Assembly: GCF_002056795.1 (NCBI RefSeq)
Contig: NZ_CP020104.1
Location: forward strand, 4,969,501-5,033,500
Source of the DNA: Spirosoma aerolatum
Lineage (GTDB): Bacteria > Bacteroidota > Bacteroidia > Cytophagales > Spirosomataceae
Direction: 5' to 3'
DNA length: 64,000 nt
Below the pieces are notes generated by a model. It made no database searches and was not told the DNA's origin. It worked only from the letters and a program-made list of their open reading frames with translations. Shown piece after piece: positions 34,368 to 43,612 of the stretch. The translations under genes and the position numbers were made by a program. Each line of letters begins with the position of its first letter. Position 1 is the stretch's first letter.

Positions 34368-36995
34368 ATGACTCCACCTCGCTTCGCCACCTGGCTATTA
34401 AAAACGTTCGGCCATCCTGATGTCTCGGAAGAAGTGCAGGGTGATCTGCTGGAACTGTATGCCCATTGGACGCAAACGGTGGGGAGGAGAAAAGCCAATT
34501 GGCGATATAGTCTGAATACCTTAAAACTGCTACGGCCACTGGCTAAGCGAAAAAGAAACGAACAGTATACATCACCATTTCCCTTAAGTCCTACTATGAT
34601 ACGCAGTTATGGAAAAATTGCCTGGCGCAGCATGATCCGAAACCGGAGCTACACATTGATTAATATGGTCGGTCTAACGTTAGCGCTAGGCATAGGCATT
34701 GTATTGTTCTGGATTGTTCGGTTCGAATATAGCTTTGATCGTTACCATCATCATGCCGACCGGCTTTACCGGATTATCAACCAGACTCAGTACGGCGAAA
34801 AAGGTTCGCACGTACCCCAGGGTGTCATAAAAGCCTTAGCCAATCAGATCTCAGGCATAGAGGCTGCCGCCAATGTATACGCCATTGAATCGGATGGGGT
34901 GAAGGTTGGACAAACGCTGTTCAACGTAAAATATATTTTTTTCAGTCCACCTCAGTTTCTGGACATGATCGATGTAGACTGGCTGAGCGGCTCGCCCAAA
35001 CAGTCGCTCAGCAAGCCCTATCAGGTTGTCCTCGACGAACCCACCGCCCAGCGCTTTTTTGGCAGCAGTAATGCCCTGGGAAAAACGCTCCGTATTCGCA
35101 ACGATGTGGTCTTAACGGTATCCGGTATCATCCGAAAAGTGCCCGTCAACTCAGAGTTTCAATTCCAGATGCTGGCCTCTCGCGAAACCCTGAAACGAAT
35201 CATGCCCGAATACCAAAATGAAAACTACTGGAGCGGGGGCGATTCGATGCACCACGGTTATGTGCTTCTCAAGCCTGGTACAGCGCCGTCAGCTATTGAA
35301 GCTACGCTAGCGAAAATGCTGGCTCAACATTCGGCGCAACATCACTATCATTACACGAGCTTTACGTTACTCCCCCTCGTGGATGTACATCGTGATACAC
35401 AGAGTGATGCCGATTCCTATCACTATGTATTACCTCAGTGGATACTCTACACGCTGGTCGGCATTGGTCTTTTTCTGATCCTGATTGCCTGCATTAACTT
35501 TATTAATCTGGCTACGGTGCAGGCTACGCAACGCAGCCGGGAGATTGGAATCCGCAAAGCGCTGGGTAGCAGTCGGGCGCAGCTCATCAGCCAGTTTTTC
35601 GGCGAAACAGCCCTGGTCGTTTTTTTGGGTATCGGCTTAGGTGGTTTGCTGGCTAATCAATTGATTCGATATGCCGACCAATTACTAAACACACAAGTGG
35701 CTCAGTCGGCGGTTTGGGATGGTAGCAGTGTCGTCTTTCTACTCGTGCTGGGTGTCGTAACTACACTGCTGGCGGGTGTTTATCCGGCGCTAATCGTGTC
35801 TGGTTTCCAGCCAGTTCGAGCCTTAAGAGGGCCGTGGTTTCTGCCGTTTCGCGGCCTTGGTGGCGTAGGTCTATCGCTGCGGCAATCGTTGGTAGTAGGT
35901 CAATTTGTCATTGCCCAGATATTGGTCATCTGCACAATCATTGGCGTCAAACAGATTCGTTATTTCTACCAGCAGGATCTGGGATTTGACAAGAAGGCCA
36001 TCGTGACGGTAAATATGCCCGACCGGGGTAATGCTGTCGTGCGCGAACGCTTCCGGCAGCAACTGTTGCAACATCCAGAAATCAAGGACGTTGCATTCGG
36101 ACTTACAACGCCTTCCAGCAATCGTCAGTGGTGGTGGAACCCGGTACGTCATCCCAACCTGCCCAATGGAGAATACACCTTCCGCTTTCAGTACGTCGAT
36201 ACCAATTACTTCAACTTCTTTAAAATTCCTCTGATTGCCGGGCGGTCATGGACGCACGCCGATACGAATGCCGTGGCGATCATTAACGAAAAAGCGGCCC
36301 GTAGCCTGGGGTTCCAGTCGCCGGAGCGTGCTGTAGGCGAACGTATCAACCTAAATAACAATACACCGTTTACCATCATGGGCGTTGTAAAGGACTACCA
36401 TTCGCAGAGCCTCCGGTCCGCTATCGTGCCGCACGTGTTTCTGTATGCCGACTGGAACTTTCAAACGGCCAGCATTCGTATTGATCCCGATCGGTCGACC
36501 AGGGCAATTGCGCTGATTGGGGGTTACTGGAAGGCGCTGTTCCCCAACTATTATTTTACGCCAAGCTTCCTTGAGCAGGATTTACGGTCTTTTTATGAAG
36601 ATGAGCGCAAACTATCCAACTTCCTGACGCTTTTTGCGGTTCTTGGCATCTTCATAGGCTGTCTGGGGCTGTTCGGGCTAGTGTCGTTTGTGGTAACGCA
36701 ACGGACCAGGGAAATTGGTGTTCGCAAGGTACTGGGTGCTACTGTCACCAGCATTTTCACCCTACTATCCAGCGATTTCCTCAGGTTGGTCTTGATTGCC
36801 ATAGTCATTGCATCGCCCATTGCCTACTACCTGATGAGTCAGTTTTTGCAGGCCTACGAATATAAGGTTGCTATCGATTGGTGGGTTTTTGCACTAGCGG
36901 GTTTGCTGGCCATTGGCATTGCCCTGATTACCGTGAGTTTCCAAAGCATCAAAGCGGCCCTGGCCAATCCGATAAAATCGTTGCGGTCGGAATAA
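34368..36995 (+). CDS. Orphan duplicated permease P7
   Basis: 875 aa with the P6-P9 prefix subtype (PRFATWLLKTFGHPDVSEEV). Coupling motifs are REIGIRKALGSSRAQLISQF and RTREIGVRKVLGATV. Compared with its neighbours the segment before the last helices reads FVVTQRTREIG instead of FTAEQRTKEIG, and the conserved 'FLDD/FLNE' segment reads SFLEQDLRSFYEDERK, so it is the most divergent member of this cluster. Tail SIKAALANPIKSLRSE. The gap after P6 is 65 bp and holds only a degenerate GCAGAGACG remnant. Confidence 0.9.
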   Translation: MTPPRFATWLLKTFGHPDVSEEVQGDLLELYAHWTQTVGRRKANWRYSLNTLKLLRPLAKRKRNEQYTSPFPLSPTMIRSYGKIAWRSMIRNRSYTLINMVGLTLALGIGIVLFWIVRFEYSFDRYHHHADRLYRIINQTQYGEKGSHVPQGVIKALANQISGIEAAANVYAIESDGVKVGQTLFNVKYIFFSPPQFLDMIDVDWLSGSPKQSLSKPYQVVLDEPTAQRFFGSSNALGKTLRIRNDVVLTVSGIIRKVPVNSEFQFQMLASRETLKRIMPEYQNENYWSGGDSMHHGYVLLKPGTAPSAIEATLAKMLAQHSAQHHYHYTSFTLLPLVDVHRDTQSDADSYHYVLPQWILYTLVGIGLFLILIACINFINLATVQATQRSREIGIRKALGSSRAQLISQFFGETALVVFLGIGLGGLLANQLIRYADQLLNTQVAQSAVWDGSSVVFLLVLGVVTTLLAGVYPALIVSGFQPVRALRGPWFLPFRGLGGVGLSLRQSLVVGQFVIAQILVICTIIGVKQIRYFYQQDLGFDKKAIVTVNMPDRGNAVVRERFRQQLLQHPEIKDVAFGLTTPSSNRQWWWNPVRHPNLPNGEYTFRFQYVDTNYFNFFKIPLIAGRSWTHADTNAVAIINEKAARSLGFQSPERAVGERINLNNNTPFTIMGVVKDYHSQSLRSAIVPHVFLYADWNFQTASIRIDPDRSTRAIALIGGYWKALFPNYYFTPSFLEQDLRSFYEDERKLSNFLTLFAVLGIFIGCLGLFGLVSFVVTQRTREIGVRKVLGATVTSIFTLLSSDFLRLVLIAIVIASPIAYYLMSQFLQAYEYKVAIDWWVFALAGLLAIGIALITVSFQSIKAALANPIKSLRSE

Positions 36996-36999
36996 ACAT

Positions 37000-37095
37000 G
37001 TAGAGACGCGACCGCAACGGCGGCCCGGCCTTCGCGTCTCATGACCGGATGGTTTATGGCTGACGCATAGGAGACGCAAGGGATTGCGTCTCTAC
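37000..37095. repeat. Composite GTAGAGACGC palindrome between P7 and P8
   Basis: The outer ends GTAGAGACGC (37000-37009) and GCGTCTCTAC (37086-37095) are reverse complements. Inside are two further hairpins: GAGACGCGA/TCGCGTCTC (37003-37011, 37032-37040) and GAGACGCAA/TTGCGTCTC (37071-37079, 37084-37092). It looks like one palindromic unit interrupted by another. It starts 5 bp after the P7 stop and ends 12 bp before the P8 ATG. Confidence 0.7.
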
Positions 37096-37107
37096 AAATC
37101 CTACCCT

Positions 37108-39771
37108 ATGAAACCTCCTCGCTTCGTTACCTGGCTTCTGGAACACTTTGGTCATCCCGACACGTCGGAAGAGGTGCAGGGCGACTTGCTGGAACTGTAC
37201 GACCATTGGATGCAAACGGTGGGGAAGAGAAAAGCCGACTGGCGTTATACGCTGAGTGCCTTGACGTTACTTCGGCCTTTGGCTAAACGAGCGAAAAAAG
37301 AACAGTATACTTCATCTTTTTTACTGAGTCCCGCTATGCTACTGAATTATTTTAAAATAGCTTATCGCAACTTACTCAACAACAAAGGATTTTCGGCCAT
37401 CAACATCACTGGACTTGCGTTGGGGATTGCCTGTTCCATCGTATTGTGCCTATTCATTCTCGATGAGCTAAACTTCGACGCCTTCAATAAAAAAGCCAGA
37501 CAGACGTACCGGCTTTACGTTCATAGTTCGATTAACAACGAAGAAGCCAGCAATGCCAAGACGGCACCTCCGGCTGGCCCAACCCTGGTGCAGATGCTCC
37601 CTGAAGTGCTCACTCAAACCCGTATCGGCTACTTTGGCGTACACGATTTGCGGTATAAAGACAAGATTTTCAGAGAAAATAGTATCTACACAGCCGACTC
37701 CACCTATTTCGATGTATTTACCCTGCCTTTCGTTCACGGCAATCCAGCAATTGCGCTCAAAAATCCGAACAGCATAGTCCTGACCGAAACCATGGCCCGC
37801 AAATACTTCGGGCAGGAAAACCCGACGGGAAAATCGTTTCTGGTCGATGGAACAAACTCGTATGAGATTACGGGTGTCATGAAAGACTTTCCCGATAAGT
37901 CGCATTTCCGTTGCGATTTCCTGTTGTCGATGTCGACCTATCCCGAAGTCAATCAACAAAACTGGCTGCAAGGGAATTATTCGACCTACATTGTTCTCAA
38001 AGAGGGTGTAGATCCGGCACGGGTCGAGCGCAAAATGCAGCAAGTCATTCTCGACCGTTTAGGACCTGAGATTGAAAAAGCATTGGGCATTTCTATGCAG
38101 CAATTTCTGGCCAACGGCAATGTATTTGAGTATCGCATGCAACCGTTATTATCCATTTATCTGCAGGCAAAACGGCAATACAATATCGACCCCAATACCG
38201 AGTGGGGTAATGCCCGAATTGGCGACAGTGTGTATGTGTCTATTTTCTCGGTAGTGGCCTTATTTATTCTGCTGATTGCCGTCATCAATTTCGTCAACCT
38301 ATCGACAGCCCGTTCCGAGAAGCGCGCCAAAGAAGTAGGCATCCGAAAAGCCATTGGCTCAAGTCGCTTAAAACTAATGGGGCAGTTTACGACTGAATCG
38401 CTATTGCTGACTGCTATTTCGGTCCTTGTGGCTTTGTTTTTGGTACAACTCATGCTTCCCGGCTTCAACCAGATCACAAGCCGACAGTTGGCACTACCAC
38501 TTTTTACCAATGCGTATACTATTCCGACACTGGTTGTTTTTACGCTAATTGTGGGCCTGCTGGCGGGAAGTTACCCAGCCTTTTTTTTATCATCTTTTCG
38601 GCCGGTTGAGGTCTTAAAATCGGTCGTACAAAAACGAAAATCCTCCTTACGTAGCCTATTGGTGATTACCCAGTTTTCGATATCCATTACGCTCATTCTG
38701 GGTATGATCATCATCCGAAACCAATTAGGGTATCTTCAGCATAAAGACCTTGGATTCAACAAAGAGCACTTACTCTCGATCAACAATGGGGCAGCACTGG
38801 GCGATAAACTCAAACCCTTTAAAGCCGAATTATTGAAAAATCCAGCCATACTATCGGTCAGCAATTCATCCCTATTATTTGCAAACGGCATTCCAGGAAG
38901 TGCTTATTTGGCCGGAAAACGGTCGGGTAGCGACCCCGTTTTATGCCAGTACCTTGACGTCGATGCAGATTTCGTAAAAACGTTTGCAGTGCCAGTTAAA
39001 GCCGGACGCTTCTTTGCCAATGATCGGCTGGCCGACAGCACTGCCGTGGTCATCAACGAAGCGGCAGTGCGAGCGTTTAATACGAACAACCCGTTAGACC
39101 AGGAAGTCACCGAAATCGTCGCAAACGAATCCAAAACCTATAAAATAATTGGTGTTCTTAAAGATTTCAATTATGAATCGCTTCACCACCAGGTTCGTCC
39201 GCTGGTGTTTCACCTTAGTCCCGTCCGGCAAGCCACCAGTATTTTAACCGTCCGAATTCAGCCCAATGCCACAAAAAATGCGATTGATTATATCGAAGAA
39301 ACCTGGCAACGGTTCGAAAAGACGGACCAATGTCACTATTCGTTTTTAGATGAGCGGCTGGCCCGGCTTTACGAATCGGAACAAAAAACGAGTATCATCG
39401 CTACAATCTTTTCGGCCCTGGCCATCTTTATTGCCTGCCTGGGTTTGTTTGGTCTGGCCGTTTTCATAACCGAGCAACGCACCAAAGAAATTGGCATTCG
39501 GAAAGTGTTAGGGGCTAGTATTGCCGAAATCCTGTTTCTGTTGTCGCGACAATTTATTGCCTGGGTCACCATCGCCATTCTGATCGCGTCGCCCATTGCC
39601 TGGTACGTCATGAGCCGATGGCTCGACAACTTTGCCTACCGCATCGATATTTCGTGGTGGGTATTTGTTCTGGCTGCTTTTCTGGCCATTGGCATTGCCT
39701 TATTGACAGTGAGTTTTCAGAGCCTCAAAGCCGCGTTGATCAATCCCATAAAATCACTTCGATCCGAATAG
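37108..39771 (+). CDS. Orphan duplicated permease P8
   Basis: 887 aa from ATG 37108 (MKPPRFVTWLLEHFGHPDTS); the frame extends eight codons upstream into the palindrome, which I do not count. Prefix of the P6-P9 subtype. Coupling motifs are KEVGIRKAIGSSRLKLMGQF and RTKEIGIRKVLGASIAEIL; the second has Ile where most have Val. The end of the run reads ILFLLSRQFIAWV instead of the usual LLSKDFLKLV. Tail SLKAALINPIKSLRSE. Only 8 bp separate its stop from the first ATG of P9. Confidence 0.9.
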   Translation: MKPPRFVTWLLEHFGHPDTSEEVQGDLLELYDHWMQTVGKRKADWRYTLSALTLLRPLAKRAKKEQYTSSFLLSPAMLLNYFKIAYRNLLNNKGFSAINITGLALGIACSIVLCLFILDELNFDAFNKKARQTYRLYVHSSINNEEASNAKTAPPAGPTLVQMLPEVLTQTRIGYFGVHDLRYKDKIFRENSIYTADSTYFDVFTLPFVHGNPAIALKNPNSIVLTETMARKYFGQENPTGKSFLVDGTNSYEITGVMKDFPDKSHFRCDFLLSMSTYPEVNQQNWLQGNYSTYIVLKEGVDPARVERKMQQVILDRLGPEIEKALGISMQQFLANGNVFEYRMQPLLSIYLQAKRQYNIDPNTEWGNARIGDSVYVSIFSVVALFILLIAVINFVNLSTARSEKRAKEVGIRKAIGSSRLKLMGQFTTESLLLTAISVLVALFLVQLMLPGFNQITSRQLALPLFTNAYTIPTLVVFTLIVGLLAGSYPAFFLSSFRPVEVLKSVVQKRKSSLRSLLVITQFSISITLILGMIIIRNQLGYLQHKDLGFNKEHLLSINNGAALGDKLKPFKAELLKNPAILSVSNSSLLFANGIPGSAYLAGKRSGSDPVLCQYLDVDADFVKTFAVPVKAGRFFANDRLADSTAVVINEAAVRAFNTNNPLDQEVTEIVANESKTYKIIGVLKDFNYESLHHQVRPLVFHLSPVRQATSILTVRIQPNATKNAIDYIEETWQRFEKTDQCHYSFLDERLARLYESEQKTSIIATIFSALAIFIACLGLFGLAVFITEQRTKEIGIRKVLGASIAEILFLLSRQFIAWVTIAILIASPIAWYVMSRWLDNFAYRIDISWWVFVLAAFLAIGIALLTVSFQSLKAALINPIKSLRSE

Positions 39772-39779
39772 CACAGAGC

Positions 39780-39850
39780 ATGCGCACTACCCCCCCCGCT
39801 TTGCTACCTGGTTATTAACCACATTCGGCCATCCTGATACCTCGGAAGAA
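39780..39850 (+). other. Out-of-frame 5' end of P9 across a C8 tract
   Basis: ATG at 39780 reads MRTTPPALLPGY and stops at TAA. A run of eight C (39790-39797) follows codon 3. With nine (or six) C the frame would become MRTTPPRFATWLLTTFGHPD, the exact prefix found in P6-P8, and would join the P9 frame. Shifted to the P9 frame, the codons from 39797 are RFATWLLTTF and so on, with no ATG upstream. This is either a slippage-controlled start, a frameshift mutation or a base-calling error. Confidence 0.75.
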
Positions 39851-42418
39851 GTGCAGGGCGATCTGCTGGAACTGTATGACCATTGGATACAAACGGTGGG
39901 GAAGAGAAAAGCCAACTGGCGATATAGCCTGAGTGCTCTTAAACTTTTACGGCCACTGGCCCAGTCAAAAACAGCTAAAGAATACCCTCAACCAATTTTA
40001 GTAAGTCCTGCTATGATAAGTAATTATGTAAAAATCGCCTGGCGTAATCTGACGCACGCCAAAGTCTTTTCCAGCATCAACGGATTCGGGCTAACCCTGG
40101 GAATGACCTGTGCCCTGCTGGTCTTTCTGGTTATCGTTCATGAAACCAGCTATGATAAGCAGCATAAAAACGGGGACCGCATCTACCGGATCGAAACGGC
40201 CAACAACAGCGACCCAAACCCACATCCGGGAACCTACACCGAAATGGCGATTGTCCTGCCCAAAGAAGCTCCTGAATTTGAGGTCATTGTACCCATTTAC
40301 CATGAATGGGGCAAGGGGTTAGCCAATCCTGCTTCAGGCGATTTCTTTAAAGAGCGGGTCGCATTTACCAACTCCGGCATCTTTCAGCTTCTTGATTACC
40401 AATGGGTAACGGGCGATGCACGTACAGCCCTTTCACAACCAGATCAGGTGGTGCTGACGGAGTCGTATGCCAAGAAATTCTTTGGCAGTACCGACATTAT
40501 TGGCAAAACCATTCGCTACGACACCAAAGAAGACCTCCGTGTAACCGGCGTTTTGAAGGATCATCCCGCAACTACCAACTTTCCATTCGATGTACTGGTT
40601 TCGTTTCCGACCCTCAAACGCGTAAACCCTGACATCGACTCGCATGGCTGGAATGGTTTTGGCGATAATTTTCAGATCTATACCTTATTAAAACCAGGCT
40701 TCCGTCCAGAGCAACTAACGAAGCGGTTTCATGACATTCAGGTAAAGTATCAGAAAGACCCAAAATCCATTGAAAATCAACATTTCGTACTCAACCCACT
40801 TTCCAAAATTCATTATTCATTCAACTTTAGCGGACGGCAGGCCAGTAGCAAACTGCTTAATATGCTCTCCCTCATCGGGGCCTTTGTGCTGTTGATTGCC
40901 TGTATCAATTTCATTAATCTGACAACCGCACAAGCCCTCAAACGGGCAAAAGAAATTGGTATTCGTAAAGCCGTGGGCAGCAATCGGTTATCGCTGATGT
41001 TTCAATTTCTGACCGAAGCGGGGCTGATCACCTTCCTGTCTACGCTGTTGAGTATCCTACTGGCCTGGCTGGTGCTACCGAACATAGCCACCATGATGGG
41101 ACTTCCACTGACGGCTTCGGACCTGTTTACCTGGAAAATTGTCGTATTTCTGGCTGGACTAGCCGGGCTAACAACCATTCTGGCCGGAACATACCCCGCT
41201 TATCGTTTATCGGGAATGCCACCCATCTGGGCATTAAAAAGCAACAAGCTACCGCAGGGCGAGCGAAGTGCTACCTTCCGCCAGGGACTGGTCGTTGTCC
41301 AGTTTACGGTTTCCATGATTCTGATTAGCAGCGCCTTGCTGATCAACAAGCAGTTATCCTATTTCCAGAATGCCGATCTGGGCTTCAATAAAGCAGCCAT
41401 AATTACCGTTGGCCTACCCGACAATAAGCCAGAAAAGTTACAGACACTCCGGGCACAATTGATGGAATCGCCACAGATCAAAGATGTCAGTTTCTCGTTC
41501 AACAGTGCCTCCGCCGAAAGCAACTGGATGCAGGGAATGCAGTACCGCAAAGGGGCGACGCCGATTGAGATTAAGACGCAGATGAAAATGGGCGATTCGC
41601 ATTATCTGGATACCTACGGTATTCAACTGCTGGCAGGCGAAAAACTTAAGGATACCGATACATCAAAAGCCGCGTTTAAAATCATTGCCAACGAGATCTT
41701 CCTCGACCGAATGGGTATCCGTCAGCCAGCCGAAGCCATTGGCCAACGCATCTATTACGGTGATGGAGAAGAGTTTGCGACGATCGTTGGCGTTACCAAA
41801 AACTTCCACGTCAACTCGCTGCACCAGAAAATCGACCCGACCGTGATTCAGGTGGTGCCCAATAATTTTTATCAGGCAGGTATCAAACTACAAAGCGAAA
41901 CGCCAACAACCGAATCCATACAGGTTGCCCTTGGCACCATCGAAAAAGCCTGGAAAGCGACGTTTCCGAATCAGGTTTTTGAGTACGATTTTCTGGACAA
42001 AACACTGGCTCAGGCCTACAAGAATGAAACCCGAACCTCACAGCTGATCGAAACCTCCACCCTGATCGCCATATTGATCGCCTGCCTGGGCCTGTTTGGT
42101 CTGGCAACCTTCTCGGCCGAACAGCGTACGAAAGAAATCGGGGTTCGGAAAGTACTGGGCGCATCGGTCGCCAGCATCATTGCGCTCATGACTAAAGATT
42201 TCCTGAAACTGGTGGCCATCGCCATGCTTATAGCCTCGCCCATTGCCTGGTATGCCATGAGTCAGTGGCTGCAAAATTTCGAGTTCAAAATTCAGATCAG
42301 TTGGTGGGTATTTGCCCTGACAGGTATATTGATGGCCGTAATCGCGCTGGTAACGGTCAGTTTCCAGAGCATCAAAGCCGCGCTGATGAATCCGGTAAAA
42401 TCACTGCGTTCGGAATAA
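39851..42418 (+). CDS. Orphan duplicated permease P9 (5' end frameshifted)
   Basis: 855 codons from GTG 39851, the only in-frame start candidate when the C8 tract is read as given; a full-length product of about 879 aa would need the frame restored at 39790-39797. It has the rest of the P6-P9 prefix (QGDLLELYDHWIQT, KANWRY), two MacB halves with KEIGIRKAVGSNRLSLMFQF and RTKEIGVRKVLGASV, and the tail SIKAALMNPVKSLRSE. All other domains look intact, so loss of function is not evident apart from the start. It is the last gene of the padR3 run. Confidence 0.85.
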   Translation: MQGDLLELYDHWIQTVGKRKANWRYSLSALKLLRPLAQSKTAKEYPQPILVSPAMISNYVKIAWRNLTHAKVFSSINGFGLTLGMTCALLVFLVIVHETSYDKQHKNGDRIYRIETANNSDPNPHPGTYTEMAIVLPKEAPEFEVIVPIYHEWGKGLANPASGDFFKERVAFTNSGIFQLLDYQWVTGDARTALSQPDQVVLTESYAKKFFGSTDIIGKTIRYDTKEDLRVTGVLKDHPATTNFPFDVLVSFPTLKRVNPDIDSHGWNGFGDNFQIYTLLKPGFRPEQLTKRFHDIQVKYQKDPKSIENQHFVLNPLSKIHYSFNFSGRQASSKLLNMLSLIGAFVLLIACINFINLTTAQALKRAKEIGIRKAVGSNRLSLMFQFLTEAGLITFLSTLLSILLAWLVLPNIATMMGLPLTASDLFTWKIVVFLAGLAGLTTILAGTYPAYRLSGMPPIWALKSNKLPQGERSATFRQGLVVVQFTVSMILISSALLINKQLSYFQNADLGFNKAAIITVGLPDNKPEKLQTLRAQLMESPQIKDVSFSFNSASAESNWMQGMQYRKGATPIEIKTQMKMGDSHYLDTYGIQLLAGEKLKDTDTSKAAFKIIANEIFLDRMGIRQPAEAIGQRIYYGDGEEFATIVGVTKNFHVNSLHQKIDPTVIQVVPNNFYQAGIKLQSETPTTESIQVALGTIEKAWKATFPNQVFEYDFLDKTLAQAYKNETRTSQLIETSTLIAILIACLGLFGLATFSAEQRTKEIGVRKVLGASVASIIALMTKDFLKLVAIAMLIASPIAWYAMSQWLQNFEFKIQISWWVFALTGILMAVIALVTVSFQSIKAALMNPVKSLRSE

Positions 42419-42447
42419 TTGGGTACCGAAATTGATGTACCAATAGA

Positions 42448-42490
42448 GTATTTTTTGTCATTGTTCCTGCGTCGCAATGACAAAAAATAC
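42448..42490. terminator. Perfect 16-bp inverted repeat between P9 and the UbiA-like gene
   Basis: GTATTTTTTGTCATTG (42448-42463) and CAATGACAAAAAATAC (42475-42490) are perfect reverse complements around an 11-nt loop. It lies between two convergent genes. The A/T tracts and position fit a bidirectional terminator, though the T-run is inside the stem. Confidence 0.6.
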
Positions 42491-42522
42491 CAACAGGTTC
42501 TTAATCCCGATGATTTCCGGCT

Positions 42523-43422
42523 TTACTGACTAATTGCTAGAAGAAGCCCGGGAATCATCAAAAGACCATCCAAGCACACATAATATACATAGTCGGACAG
42601 GGGTGACTGAAGCCGACGAGCACTCAAAACCAGGATTACCATCGGCAAGCCCAGACATAGGAGAGTTTTCGGTGGGACACCCTCAAAAAACAAGGCCGTA
42701 AGCGTAACCAGATAAGCCACCACTAACCCCCGAAAAAACAGGAGTGCCTGCTGGTTTGTGAGCATCGATACAATGGTTAACCATTTTGATTTACCATCGT
42801 CGCTCCGGTCGCGGTAGTCGAACCAAAAGGCAATGCTGTAGATGAACACAAACCAGTTTAAGGCCCAGGCAATTATGAGCATACTGCTGAAATGCCGGGG
42901 TGTGTCGTTGATTAGCAGCGGAAGCCCAACCATAACGTATGTCCAGACCATCGACAGGTAGGCCGTTTTGAGAATGGCAACCCGGCGCAGTGCCAAAAAC
43001 GGCCAGAAATTGAGCTTGGGAGCCGTATACAAAAACGCCAGCACAACAACCGGAAAAAGGTCGTACAGATAGGTTTTGAGCGTATACAGTTCGCGTAAAC
43101 CAATAATGGTCGCCAGTAGAAACAGCACGAGTAGCAACGGTTTGTTTCGCTGATTCCAGCGAAGCCGAATAGCGCCTGCCGTCGATAAATCGGTCGGCAC
43201 TTCGGTCAGATACCAGTGTAGGGAATAACTGCCCAAGGTGCCCGTAAACACGAAGAGTAAAAGCGAACGGGGTAGCCTGAGATCAAACAGCAATGCGGTC
43301 GTCTGGCACATAACAACAGCGCAGAACGCAATGTAGCCATTGCTAAACAGAATGAACTGAAGCGTAGATTCTAAAAAGCCAAGCAGGGCTCGACGCATTC
43401 GATCATGATCAACTAGGTGCAT
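42523..43422 (-). CDS. UbiA-like polytopic membrane protein
   Basis: 299 aa from ATG 43422 (a later ATG at 43398 is possible). About eight hydrophobic helices. Near residue 210 the sequence IAFWFDYRDRSDDGKSKWLT resembles the second Asp-rich motif of UbiA prenyltransferases. The first Asp-rich motif, NDxxDxxxD, is replaced by YSLHWYLTEVPTD, so prenyltransferase activity is doubtful. Proteins of this sort are frequent in Bacteroidota without assigned function. It is convergent with P9. Confidence 0.65.
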   Translation of the reverse strand: MHLVDHDRMRRALLGFLESTLQFILFSNGYIAFCAVVMCQTTALLFDLRLPRSLLLFVFTGTLGSYSLHWYLTEVPTDLSTAGAIRLRWNQRNKPLLLVLFLLATIIGLRELYTLKTYLYDLFPVVVLAFLYTAPKLNFWPFLALRRVAILKTAYLSMVWTYVMVGLPLLINDTPRHFSSMLIIAWALNWFVFIYSIAFWFDYRDRSDDGKSKWLTIVSMLTNQQALLFFRGLVVAYLVTLTALFFEGVPPKTLLCLGLPMVILVLSARRLQSPLSDYVYYVCLDGLLMIPGLLLAISQ

Positions 43423-43612
43423 CGAAGATACTGAACAAGTCAAATTCTCAAATAGACGGTAAATGTGTACCCGCACTGTCGACGCGTGTACGACAAGTAT
43501 AGTCTGGCAATTTTAAGGGGGCAAAGCCACGCCGAATCACCCCCGAAATAAGGTAACAATTGACGGACCTTATTGGTTATGGTGCTGTTTAACTACCATT
43601 CCTTGACGAACC

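Noticed and set aside
8945..42418. The permease arrays as a mobile element or genomic island
   Set aside because: No transposase, integrase, tRNA-linked attachment site or flanking direct repeat was seen; the repeats present are internal to the arrays.
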